DNA of 18,208 bases from Candidatus Eiseniibacteriota bacterium (GTDB taxonomy: Bacteria > Joyebacterota > Joyebacteria > Joyebacterales > Joyebacteraceae): contig JAUWBY010000017.1 in the NCBI GenBank assembly GCA_030609605.1, positions 1 through 18,208 on the forward strand. The letters are read 5' to 3'. A program made the translations under genes and the position numbers. Each line of letters begins with the position of its first letter. The stretch's first letter is position 1. This document shows positions 6,505-14,020 of the stretch, piece by piece. Under the pieces are notes generated by a model. The model ran no database searches. It was not told the origin of the DNA and saw only the letters and a list, made by a program, of their open reading frames with translations.

Positions 6505-9500
6505 ATGCGATCCGCACTCCTTGTCACGCTGCTTGTACTGGCGACAACCGCGGCGACAATGCCGGCTGCAGCCGGGCCCGTCGCGCACACCGATCTGACC
6601 GCGGACGATATCACGCTTGGGCATACAAGAGGTTTCGAGACACTGAGTTTTGCCGATGGGAGAAGGCTCGGGTTGGTGGGGGAGCCGGATATTCCCGCCC
6701 AAATCGTCCACTTTGTGATTCCCGATGGGATGACGGTGGGAGAGCTTGTGATTCTTGAGGGCGACGAGGTCACACTCGATGGCGAACACACAATTCAGCC
6801 CGTCCAGCTTGAGGTGCCGATCGGCGAGAGTGCGCCATGGGTCGAGCCGGACGAACGCATCTACGCCAGTGATCTTCCGTATCCTCCCGAGCGCGCGGTC
6901 TACCTGGGAGATGGATTCCTCGGTGGGTATCGCATCGCGACTGTGGCTCTGTATCCTGTGCAGCTGAAGCCCCTGTCCGGCAGACTCGTGCTGGCGCCTG
7001 AGCTCACTGCGGAACTGAGTCTGGAGCCGTCCGACAGGCGAGCGGCCGATCGAATGAGGGTCACCGCCTCCTCCGACGAACTCTATCGTCGTCTCGTGCA
7101 GAGCATCGTCGCCAATCCTGAGGATGTGGATGCGCTCAGGAATGTCGAGACTGAGGTGGTCGCTGGTTGGGTGACGGGAGGGTTCGCGCCCCGGTACGCG
7201 CCTTCACTCGAAGGTAGTCCCGTAGAGTATGTCATAGTGACGAGCAGCGAACTTGAGCCGTATTTCCAGGAGCTCGCAGATTGGAAGACCCAGAAAGGCG
7301 TGCCGGCCGTTGTTAGGACGGTGTCGTGGATCGATGCGAGCTACCCGGGGGGGTGCGATACTGCGGAGCGCATACGGTTCTTCCTCAAGGACGCATATGC
7401 TTCTTGGGGGACAGTGTACGTGCTGCTCGGAGGCGACACCGAGATCGTACCGACGCGTATGGCGCGCACCTCCTACTACGGCGGCCAGGATATCCCGACG
7501 GACCTCTACTACTCGGATCTCGACGGCAACTGGAACGCCGATGGCGACGGGGTGTTCGGGGAGGGTTACAGGACCGAGGAAAGCGTGGGTGATGGTGTCG
7601 ATCTCTATGCTGACGTTTTCGTTGGTCGCGCCCCGGTGAGCGACATAGTCGAAGTGGAGGCGTTCCTGGACAAGTGCGAGGCATACCGGGAGAGCCCCGT
7701 ACCACACTTCACCGATCGCAACCTGTACTTGGGAGAGGTGCTCTTCCCATATGATTGGGAGAGTGGACCGTACAGCCTTGATGGCGCGGCCGACATCGTC
7801 GAGCCCTCGCTCGTTAGTGTTCCCGCCCATATCTCCAATACCAAACTCTACGCCAACATCGCTCCGTTTCCGGACGCTGATCCTATCAATACCGCAGCGG
7901 CAGTGGATTCGCTTGAGCAGGGATACAATCTCATGATCCACGTTGGTCACGGGAACAAGGATTGTATGAGGGTGGGGCTCAACAACTACATGGGGATGAA
8001 CGATATCTCGGGGCTCACAAACGGTATCGATAAGGCCGGATTCTTCTGGCTACTTGATTGCACATCGTCGGCCATCGATTACGACTGCATCGCGGAGCGG
8101 GCCGTTACCAATCCGAACGGAGGGGCTTTCGCCACACTGGGGCCGACCCGGTACGCCTTCCCGACGACGTGCCGCGACTACTACTGGGACTGGCTGGATC
8201 TCTTGTACGTCTCCGGATGCCAGGAAATCGGACCTCTGTTGGGGATGTCACTGGCGCTTCACGCGAGCTTCGGAGAATCAGGTCGTGACAATACCGACAG
8301 GTGGACGCAGTTCTCCATGGTCCTGCTGGGCGATCCCGAGATGGTTCTAAGAACCCAGCGTCCGGGGGACCTCTCCGTCGCCTTTTCCGGCGCCATGCTG
8401 GTCGGGGAAGATGGAATGACGTTCAACGTGACCGACCCCGACTTCGTGCAGGGCGCGAAGGTCTGTGTCTCCTCTTCGTCCGGGGACGTTTACGCATACG
8501 GAACTACTGACGGGACGGGCCAGGTCCACCTTGATTTCACCCCGACGCTGACAGGTGTGCTCCAGGTAACAGTCACGTGCCCCGACTACTACGTCTTCGA
8601 ATCCAACATCAATGTTGTCGCGGCCGCTGGAGCTCACGTGCATCTGACGGACGTGACCGTCGACGATGACAGCACTGGAGGAAGCTCCGGAAACGGGAAC
8701 GGCAAAGCGGAACCGGACGAAACCCTGGAGCTCGACATCACGGTCCGGAACGCCGGGATCGCAACGGCTGCCACGGTCTCCGCGGTCGTATCCTCGACGG
8801 ATCCGTACATCGTGATCGAGATAGACACGGTGCTTCTTGGCGATCTGGAACCAGAGGCGACCGTGGAATCTCTGGCTGCCTTCCGGCTGCTTGTCACGTC
8901 CGACTGTCCGAACAACTACGACGCCGAATTGACCATCGATTTCTCGGAAGGCGGAAGATCCGCGTGGCAGGAAGAATTCACGGTTCGCGTCTATGCTCCG
9001 GATCTGGTTCACATCCACACTCAGATCGACGACTCCTACGGTGGTGACGGTGACGGCGTTCCTGAGATGGGGGAGACTGTCACACTTCTCTTCGATGTGA
9101 TAAACGAGGGCAACGGCGACGCCGATGGAATTACCGGCGTGCTGAGCTACAGCGATCCTCTGCAGGTCAGCTTCTCAGACAGCACTGATGTGTGGGGAGA
9201 TATCTCAGCCGGTGCAGTCGCGACAGGCTCCGACGGGTTCGAGTTCACCGTAATCGGGGATGTCTCAGACCGATTCCAGCTCCTGCTGCAGGACGAGTAC
9301 GGCAAGATCTGGACGAAGCACCTCGACGTGCTCAGACCCGCTTCGCCCGACTCGCTCTGGGGCGACGTAGTGGGAACGACGATCAATCTCTACTGGGAAC
9401 AGGCTCTCGAGCCCGACATCAGGGGATACGATGTGTGGAGAAGCGAGAGCCAGTCCGGTCCCTATGCGGTAGCCAATACGGCGATCGTTGAGGGCGTGTC

Positions 9501-11241
9501 GTATTTCGCCGATGCTGGATTGGAGGATAACACGTCCTACCACTACTACGTTGTTGCAGTGGACTCGTCCGGGAATGCGAGTCTCGCATCCCCTGTCCTC
9601 AGTATCAGCACCAATCCGCCGAGCCTCTCGGGCTGGCCTCTCCCGACATCCGCAGGCATCTACTCGAGTGCCGTGGTCGTTGATCTGGACGGTGACGGTT
9701 CAAACGAGGTCCTGGTTGCTTCGGAACAGATCTATGCATGGCACGCCAATGGCACGGAGGTACTGGATGGGGACGGTGACCCCAGGACCGCCGGTATCTT
9801 CATCGTGGATGGTCAGGGTGGATATCGCTCCACTCCGGCGGTCGGCGAAGTGGACGGCGACAACGGCGTGGAGATAGTCGCGGCGGCCTGGGAGGACGTA
9901 GGGGTGGGTGGGGTTCCCGCGCACGAAGTGTTCGTATGGAATGGGGAGGACGGCAGCATCGTTTCGGGGTGGCCCGTCACCACGGGGAGGTTCTGCTGGG
10001 CAAGCCCGGCCCTGGCCGATCTCGACAACGATGGACGAAACGAAGTGATAATTCCATGTGCGGACGGCAAGCTCTACTGCTGGAGCTACAACGGATCCGA
10101 GTTTATCGACGGGGACGATGACCCGCTCACGATCGGCGTCTTCGCTGATCTCGGTAACCCGTGGGTCTATGCTTCTCCGGCGATTGCAGACATAGACGGT
10201 GATGGTGAGCTTGAGATCCTGCAGCCGGCCTCCACAGAGAGCGTCTACTGCTTCAATGCGGATGGTTCCAATGTGCCTGGCTGGCCGATATCCATCGGCG
10301 TCAAGGCGTACAGCTCACCCGCCGTTGGAGACGTCGACGGGGACGATGACCTGGAGATCGCCATTGTGTCCCTGTCGTGGAGTGTCTGGCTGTTTGACCA
10401 CGAGGGGAACCCGCTCGCAGGGTGGCCGAAATCGATAGCGAACAGCGGGGACTTCCCACCCTCGCCTGTCCTCGCAGACATAACGAGCGATGGCTTTCTC
10501 GAACTCGTCCAGGTCGGTTCTGATGGTGAGATCAGGATATGGGACTACCAGGGCAACACGATAGCCGGGTGGCCCCAGTTCCTGGGCACGAACGTGAAAT
10601 CGAGTCCAGTAATCGCCGACGTTGATGCCGATCCTGATCTCGAGCTGATCGTCGGCAGTGATTCCGGCAAGTTGTTTGCCTTCGATCTTGACGGCACGAT
10701 TCTGGACGGGTGGCCTATCCAGACCGGAGCCGACATCTACGGATCTCCGACTGTGGCCGATGTCGATGGAGACGGCGATTTGGAAGTCGTAGTTGGCGGA
10801 ATGGACACGGGAGTATATGTCTGGGACTGTGAAGGTAGCTACGACGATGGGGCCGGCATCGAATGGGGATGCTTCCTTCACGATCTGTGGCGGACGCAGT
10901 TCCATGGCTTCGAGATGCCCGTCGGTGTTCCCGACGATGATGCTGTAGGTTCCACCAGAAAGCTTCTGAAACAGAACATTCCAAATCCGTTCAACCCGCT
11001 CACAACGATAGAGTTCATCGTGCCGGCCGACGCCGACGGCGCGTTGGTGACTCTCTCCGTCTACACGGTTAGAGGGTCGCTTGTTCGCACTCTTCTGAAC
11101 TCGCGCGTGGAATCCGGGCGACGCTCGGCTGTCTGGGATGGCCGTGACGGAAGCGGGAGGCCTGTAGCATCCGGCGTCTACTTCTACAGACTCACCGTAG
11201 GTACCGGGAGCGAGTCGAGGAAGATGCTGCTCGTCAAGTAG
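6505..11241 (+). CDS. Gingipain-type (C25) secreted cysteine peptidase with FG-GAP propeller and sorting tail
   Basis: This is a 1578-residue exported multidomain protein. Residues 1-23 are a signal peptide. Residues 30-235 resemble the C25 propeptide region. Residues 240-615 are the peptidase, with the family His in HVGHG (H482) and the nucleophile Cys in FFWLLDCTSS (C519), the dyad order and spacing of gingipains. An Ig-like segment (620-705) is followed by two CARDB-like domains (710-830 and 835-945), each opening with a D/G/N-rich NGNGKAEPDE-type motif, and an Fn3-like domain (946-1037). Eight FG-GAP/VCBS blades (1040-1442) carry Ca-binding loops DxDxDGxxE starting near 1060, 1115, 1172, 1229, 1276, 1325, 1372 and 1419. 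The tail (1487-1578) is FlgD-like/type IX-like: NPFNPLTTIEF, VYTVRGSLVRTLL, WDGRDGSGRPVASGVYFYRL, KMLLVK. It is probably cell-surface or secreted, digesting protein. Cleavage specificity is not readable. Confidence 0.88.
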   Translation: MRSALLVTLLVLATTAATMPAAAGPVAHTDLTADDITLGHTRGFETLSFADGRRLGLVGEPDIPAQIVHFVIPDGMTVGELVILEGDEVTLDGEHTIQPVQLEVPIGESAPWVEPDERIYASDLPYPPERAVYLGDGFLGGYRIATVALYPVQLKPLSGRLVLAPELTAELSLEPSDRRAADRMRVTASSDELYRRLVQSIVANPEDVDALRNVETEVVAGWVTGGFAPRYAPSLEGSPVEYVIVTSSELEPYFQELADWKTQKGVPAVVRTVSWIDASYPGGCDTAERIRFFLKDAYASWGTVYVLLGGDTEIVPTRMARTSYYGGQDIPTDLYYSDLDGNWNADGDGVFGEGYRTEESVGDGVDLYADVFVGRAPVSDIVEVEAFLDKCEAYRESPVPHFTDRNLYLGEVLFPYDWESGPYSLDGAADIVEPSLVSVPAHISNTKLYANIAPFPDADPINTAAAVDSLEQGYNLMIHVGHGNKDCMRVGLNNYMGMNDISGLTNGIDKAGFFWLLDCTSSAIDYDCIAERAVTNPNGGAFATLGPTRYAFPTTCRDYYWDWLDLLYVSGCQEIGPLLGMSLALHASFGESGRDNTDRWTQFSMVLLGDPEMVLRTQRPGDLSVAFSGAMLVGEDGMTFNVTDPDFVQGAKVCVSSSSGDVYAYGTTDGTGQVHLDFTPTLTGVLQVTVTCPDYYVFESNINVVAAAGAHVHLTDVTVDDDSTGGSSGNGNGKAEPDETLELDITVRNAGIATAATVSAVVSSTDPYIVIEIDTVLLGDLEPEATVESLAAFRLLVTSDCPNNYDAELTIDFSEGGRSAWQEEFTVRVYAPDLVHIHTQIDDSYGGDGDGVPEMGETVTLLFDVINEGNGDADGITGVLSYSDPLQVSFSDSTDVWGDISAGAVATGSDGFEFTVIGDVSDRFQLLLQDEYGKIWTKHLDVLRPASPDSLWGDVVGTTINLYWEQALEPDIRGYDVWRSESQSGPYAVANTAIVEGVSYFADAGLEDNTSYHYYVVAVDSSGNASLASPVLSISTNPPSLSGWPLPTSAGIYSSAVVVDLDGDGSNEVLVASEQIYAWHANGTEVLDGDGDPRTAGIFIVDGQGGYRSTPAVGEVDGDNGVEIVAAAWEDVGVGGVPAHEVFVWNGEDGSIVSGWPVTTGRFCWASPALADLDNDGRNEVIIPCADGKLYCWSYNGSEFIDGDDDPLTIGVFADLGNPWVYASPAIADIDGDGELEILQPASTESVYCFNADGSNVPGWPISIGVKAYSSPAVGDVDGDDDLEIAIVSLSWSVWLFDHEGNPLAGWPKSIANSGDFPPSPVLADITSDGFLELVQVGSDGEIRIWDYQGNTIAGWPQFLGTNVKSSPVIADVDADPDLELIVGSDSGKLFAFDLDGTILDGWPIQTGADIYGSPTVADVDGDGDLEVVVGGMDTGVYVWDCEGSYDDGAGIEWGCFLHDLWRTQFHGFEMPVGVPDDDAVGSTRKLLKQNIPNPFNPLTTIEFIVPADADGALVTLSVYTVRGSLVRTLLNSRVESGRRSAVWDGRDGSGRPVASGVYFYRLTVGTGSESRKMLLVK

Positions 11242-11309
11242 CGCGACGACAAGCGGGATCCGGAAGAGGTGGAGACCGCCGGTCGGACATCGAGTTCGGA
11301 CTGATCTTA

Positions 11310-11347
11310 GGCGAAGCGCCCGGGATGACAACCCCGGGCGCTTCGCC
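11310..11347 (+). terminator. 15-bp perfect hairpin after the C25 gene
   Basis: GGCGAAGCGCCCGGG (11310-11324) pairs perfectly with 11333-11347 around an 8-nt loop, 68 nt past the stop. It isolates the peptidase gene from the dcw cluster. No T-run follows (GTGTGTGTC). Confidence 0.75.
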
Positions 11348-11582
11348 GTGTGTGTCTTCTCAGCATCCTCGCATTCGCTCTCTCTCGTTTGCTTCGCCGC
11401 ATCCACGCCTTCTCAGCTTCCTTGCATCCGCGCGTTCTCGTCTGTTTCCCTGCACGCACGCATTCCCGTTTGCATTGCCCGGTTCGCCGGCGCGATTGGG
11501 TGGGATGCGGTCGGATCATCCCACCGGCTGTCAGAGTCCCCAGAAACCTGTGAACATCCTATGGCGTAGGCGTCTTTTTCGC
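11348..11582. repeat. Pyrimidine-rich intergenic stretch with degenerate direct repeats
   Basis: No gene is supported. The + strand is strongly pyrimidine-biased from 11356 to about 11480. A 23-bp unit at 11356-11378 recurs at 11409-11431 with three mismatches (period 53), and similarity continues into the following CGC..TCTCGT. Further right, GGTGGGATG (11499-11507) pairs perfectly with CATCCCACC (11517-11525). The role is unknown. Confidence 0.5.
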
Positions 11583-11612
11583 TTGACAGCACTTGGGGGG
11601 GACGGCTAGTAT
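11583..11612 (+). promoter_or_regulatory. Promoter of the mraZ/dcw operon
   Basis: Consensus TTGACA (11583-11588) lies 18 nt before TAGTAT (11607-11612). The predicted start, near 11619, falls at the edge of the MraZ boxes. Confidence 0.7.
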
Positions 11613-11620
11613 CCCGCGAG

Positions 11621-11650
11621 TGGGTTGAAGTGGGATGGAATGGGTTGATT
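11621..11650 (+). promoter_or_regulatory. MraZ operator: three TGGG boxes, 10-bp phase
   Basis: TGGG begins at 11621, 11631 and 11641, exactly 10 bp apart. The following bases are TTGAAG, ATGGAA and TTGATT. MraZ is known to bind TGGGN repeats with 5-nt spacers just upstream of its own gene, so this is a textbook autoregulatory site. It lies in the 5' untranslated region, directly after the promoter. Confidence 0.8.
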
Positions 11651-11668
11651 CTTGCTCCAGGTGTCCAT

Positions 11669-12133
11669 ATGACCTCCTTTCTAGGAACATACACACACAC
11701 GCTCGATTCGAAGGGACGCCTTTCGATTCCCTCGAAGTTCAGGAAGGCCACGGGGGAGATCTTTGTCCTGACGCTCGGACTCGACGGGTGCCTCTTCTTC
11801 TATCCGCAGGATGAGTGGCGACGCGTCGAGAGCAAGCTGCGCTCACTCCCATTCACCTCGGGTAGGTCGAGATTCTTCACACGGGAGATCGCGTCGCAAG
11901 CGTGCGAAGTGAGTGTAGACAGCCACGGCCGCATTGTCATCCCCCAGAGTCTGAGAGAGATCACGGGACTCCGGAAGGACGTACTCGTGATCGGAGCGAT
12001 AGAGCGTGTGGAGTTCTGGGATCCCAAGCGGTACCGGAAGTACAAGGCAGAGTTTGGTCTCTCCTATGAAGAGGTTGCGGAGACCCTATGGGAGAACGCG
12101 ACCGACGTGACCGGCAACGGAGGGGAGGAGTAG
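11669..12133 (+). CDS. mraZ: Transcriptional regulator MraZ
   Basis: MraZ is a ring-forming DNA-binding regulator that represses its own division and cell wall operon. The 154 residues contain two AbrB-like halves with the conserved motifs DSKGRLSIPSKFR (13-25) and DSHGRIVIPQSLRE (84-97). The start ATG 11669 gives the usual N-terminus MTSFLGTYTHTLDSKGR with AGGTG at 11659-11663. An in-frame ATG at 11630 would lie within the operator boxes and is rejected. It is the first gene of the cluster. The C-terminus ends in GGEE with GGAGGGGAGGAG in the DNA, which doubles as the ribosome binding site of the next gene. Confidence 0.95.
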   Translation: MTSFLGTYTHTLDSKGRLSIPSKFRKATGEIFVLTLGLDGCLFFYPQDEWRRVESKLRSLPFTSGRSRFFTREIASQACEVSVDSHGRIVIPQSLREITGLRKDVLVIGAIERVEFWDPKRYRKYKAEFGLSYEEVAETLWENATDVTGNGGEE

Positions 12134-12137
12134 AGAC

Positions 12138-12497
12138 ATGACCATCCTCCCGAGAGAGACAGACAGAGCGACCGTGCTTCTCATGGCCGGATCCATGGGA
12201 GCGCGCGACCTCAGTCAGCTGCACCGGCACCTCGTCGGTCTCCTGACCGCGCGACGGACGCAAATCGTTCTCGACTTCTCCGACGTGGATCACGTGGACT
12301 ACCAGGACGCAGCAAAGCTCGCCCGGGAATTCGAGTTCGTTCATTCATATGCAGGAGAGCTGAGGATCGCCGGTCTGAGTCCGTATGTGAGAGATATCTT
12401 GCTCCTCGCTGGACTCGACGGCTTCCTCGATAGGAATACATGCGACGCGGACACACACATGGGACCGGCATCTTCGCACAATCTTCGAGCGAGCTGA
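12138..12497 (+). CDS. STAS-domain protein without the phospho-serine
   Basis: The 119 residues match the fold of anti-sigma-factor antagonists (SpoIIAA type). The conserved strand IVLDFSDVDHVDYQDAAKLA (43-62) is followed by helix-strand ELRIAGLSPYVRDILLLAGLDGFL (74-97). In canonical members the loop after the Asp reads DSSGL, where a kinase/anti-sigma factor phosphorylates the second Ser. Here the aligned residues are D54-Y55-Q56-D57-A58, so the acceptor is absent. It would therefore not be switched by phosphorylation in the usual way. The start ATG 12138 is 4 nt after the mraZ stop and uses the purine-rich site at 12120-12130. No anti-sigma kinase gene is in view. A STAS gene between mraZ and rsmH is not part of the standard cluster order. 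The partner is unknown. Confidence 0.75.
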   Translation: MTILPRETDRATVLLMAGSMGARDLSQLHRHLVGLLTARRTQIVLDFSDVDHVDYQDAAKLAREFEFVHSYAGELRIAGLSPYVRDILLLAGLDGFLDRNTCDADTHMGPASSHNLRAS

Positions 12498-12567
12498 CCG
12501 TACTCGCCCGTCCCGTTCTCGTCGTTTGCAGTACAACGCCGCGTATCTGAAACAAAGCGAAGTGATA

Positions 12568-13506
12568 ATGCAGGCTGCGCATTTGCCGGTCATGGCTACC
12601 GAGGTTGTCGACTACCTCGTTACCCGCACCGACGGTCAGTATATCGATTGCACCGTGGGTGCAGGGGGTCATGCAACCCAGATTCTCAACAATGCTCCCG
12701 CCGGTAGACTGCTGGGAGTGGATCTGGACAGCGTGGCGTGCGACGAGGCCGAGAGGGTGCTCAGGCCGTTCGGAGAGAGAGTGGAGATCGCTCAAGGCAA
12801 TTTCGCAAATCTGTCCGCAGTCGCCGGTGAGCGGGGATTCACCCGCGTTGACGGGATTCTCTTCGACCTCGGCTTTTCCTCCATGCAACTCGATGATGCG
12901 GAGCGCGGTTTCAGCTACAGCAACGATGGGCCGATCGACATGCGCTTGGACGGTGGCTACGGCATGAGCGCCAAAGATCTCATTGCGAAGAGCGACGAGC
13001 GGTCTCTGGCCGAAATCCTATACAGCTTTGGAGAGGAACACCGCGCGCGCGCCATCGCGCGGGCGATCATCGCGGCTCGACACGCCGGGCGATGTCGGAC
13101 AACGACGGAGCTGGCTGAGGCCGTGGTGAGCACGAAGCCCCGGAACCGCAACAAGACGTTGGCCCGTGTGTTCCAGGCGCTCAGGATCTCCGTCAATTCC
13201 GAACTCGACAATCTGCGTTCCGGACTCGCGCAAGCGGAAGCGCTTCTGCGTCCGGATGGCAGAGTAGTCGTTATCTCATATCACTCGCTCGAAGATCGCA
13301 TCGTGAAGCAGCACTTCATCAGAGCGGAACGGCCGTGCGTCTGTCCCAGGGAGCTCCCGGTCTGCGCGTGCGGACGCAAGCCCACACTGCGCATTCTCAC
13401 GCGGCGTGTGGTTCGTCCGCGCGACGTTGAGATCGAAAGGAACCCGAGGGCGAGGTCGGCGAAACTCAGAGCTGCCGAAAAGCTGGTTCAGCAAGACAGC
13501 AACTGA
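12568..13506 (+). CDS. rsmH: 16S rRNA m4C1402 methyltransferase RsmH (MraW)
   Basis: RsmH methylates N4 of C1402 in 16S rRNA using S-adenosylmethionine. The 312 residues carry the family start HLPVMATEVV (5-14), the SAM site CTVGAGGH (28-35) and GVDLD (50-54), then DLGFSSMQLD (100-109) and GFSYSNDGPIDMRLD (114-128). The C-terminal part has SYHSLEDRIVK and the cysteine cluster CVCPRELPVCACGRKP. I prefer ATG 12568 because it places the N-terminus at the family position. TTG 12526 would add 14 residues with no ribosome binding site. The site for 12568 is weak (AGCGAAG). It lies 70 nt after the STAS gene. No key residue is missing. Confidence 0.94.
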   Translation: MQAAHLPVMATEVVDYLVTRTDGQYIDCTVGAGGHATQILNNAPAGRLLGVDLDSVACDEAERVLRPFGERVEIAQGNFANLSAVAGERGFTRVDGILFDLGFSSMQLDDAERGFSYSNDGPIDMRLDGGYGMSAKDLIAKSDERSLAEILYSFGEEHRARAIARAIIAARHAGRCRTTTELAEAVVSTKPRNRNKTLARVFQALRISVNSELDNLRSGLAQAEALLRPDGRVVVISYHSLEDRIVKQHFIRAERPCVCPRELPVCACGRKPTLRILTRRVVRPRDVEIERNPRARSAKLRAAEKLVQQDSN

Positions 13507-13573
13507 CCGGGCGGCCGGTCTGCCGGAAGCCATGAGGCGACGGCAACCGGTCAGTCCGGGAAGGGCTCTGGAG

Positions 13574-14020
13574 ATGAAGGGCGGGCTCAGCCGGGGGTGG
13601 ATGGAGGCTCGAAGGACCGTGAAGGAAGTACTCCACAGAGTGAAGCAGCTGCCGCTTCTCACACGACTGGTGAACAGGGTAGGTGGACCGCTACACGCGA
13701 AGGGACTCCTGATCTGGGGCGCCGCCCTGATGACGGGTGTCCTCTGCATCTGGGAACAGGTCTACGCAACGAGGCTCGCGTCCGAGATCGAGGAACTCCA
13801 GTGCAGGCAAGAGCACCTCGAGACGGAGATTGGATTTCTGAGAATGGAGTGTGTGGCTCTCTCGAGTCGAGAGCGGATTGAGGAATACGCTCAGGAGCGC
13901 CTCGGCATGAGCCATCCGGAACCGGGTGAGATCATCCGCCTTGAGGATGGGGTATTCAGTCCCGCAGTTCGGCCGGAGGATTTGGCCGCGAGGAACGACG
14001 ATGCACAGACCAACGGCTAG
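13574..14020 (+). CDS. ftsL: Cell division protein FtsL-like
   Basis: A small single-pass membrane protein lies in the ftsL position between rsmH and ftsI. FtsL pairs with FtsB in the divisome. From ATG 13574 (GGGAAGGG upstream) it has 148 residues: a basic cytoplasmic segment, one helix (about 44-62, GLLIWGAALMTGVLCIWEQ), then a heptad-type coiled coil (ATRLASEIEELQCRQEHLETEIGFLRMECVAL). The family-like end is SRERIEEYAQERLGM...PGEIIRLE. Alternative starts are ATG 13532 and 13601. Sequence conservation in FtsL is low, so the name rests on topology and context. It overlaps ftsI by 20 nt. Confidence 0.8.
   Translation: MKGGLSRGWMEARRTVKEVLHRVKQLPLLTRLVNRVGGPLHAKGLLIWGAALMTGVLCIWEQVYATRLASEIEELQCRQEHLETEIGFLRMECVALSSRERIEEYAQERLGMSHPEPGEIIRLEDGVFSPAVRPEDLAARNDDAQTNG

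Noticed and set aside
11356..11525. CRISPR-like or phage attachment site in the repeat-containing intergenic stretch
   Set aside because: Only two imperfect repeat copies with no regular spacers, no cas genes and no integrase nearby.
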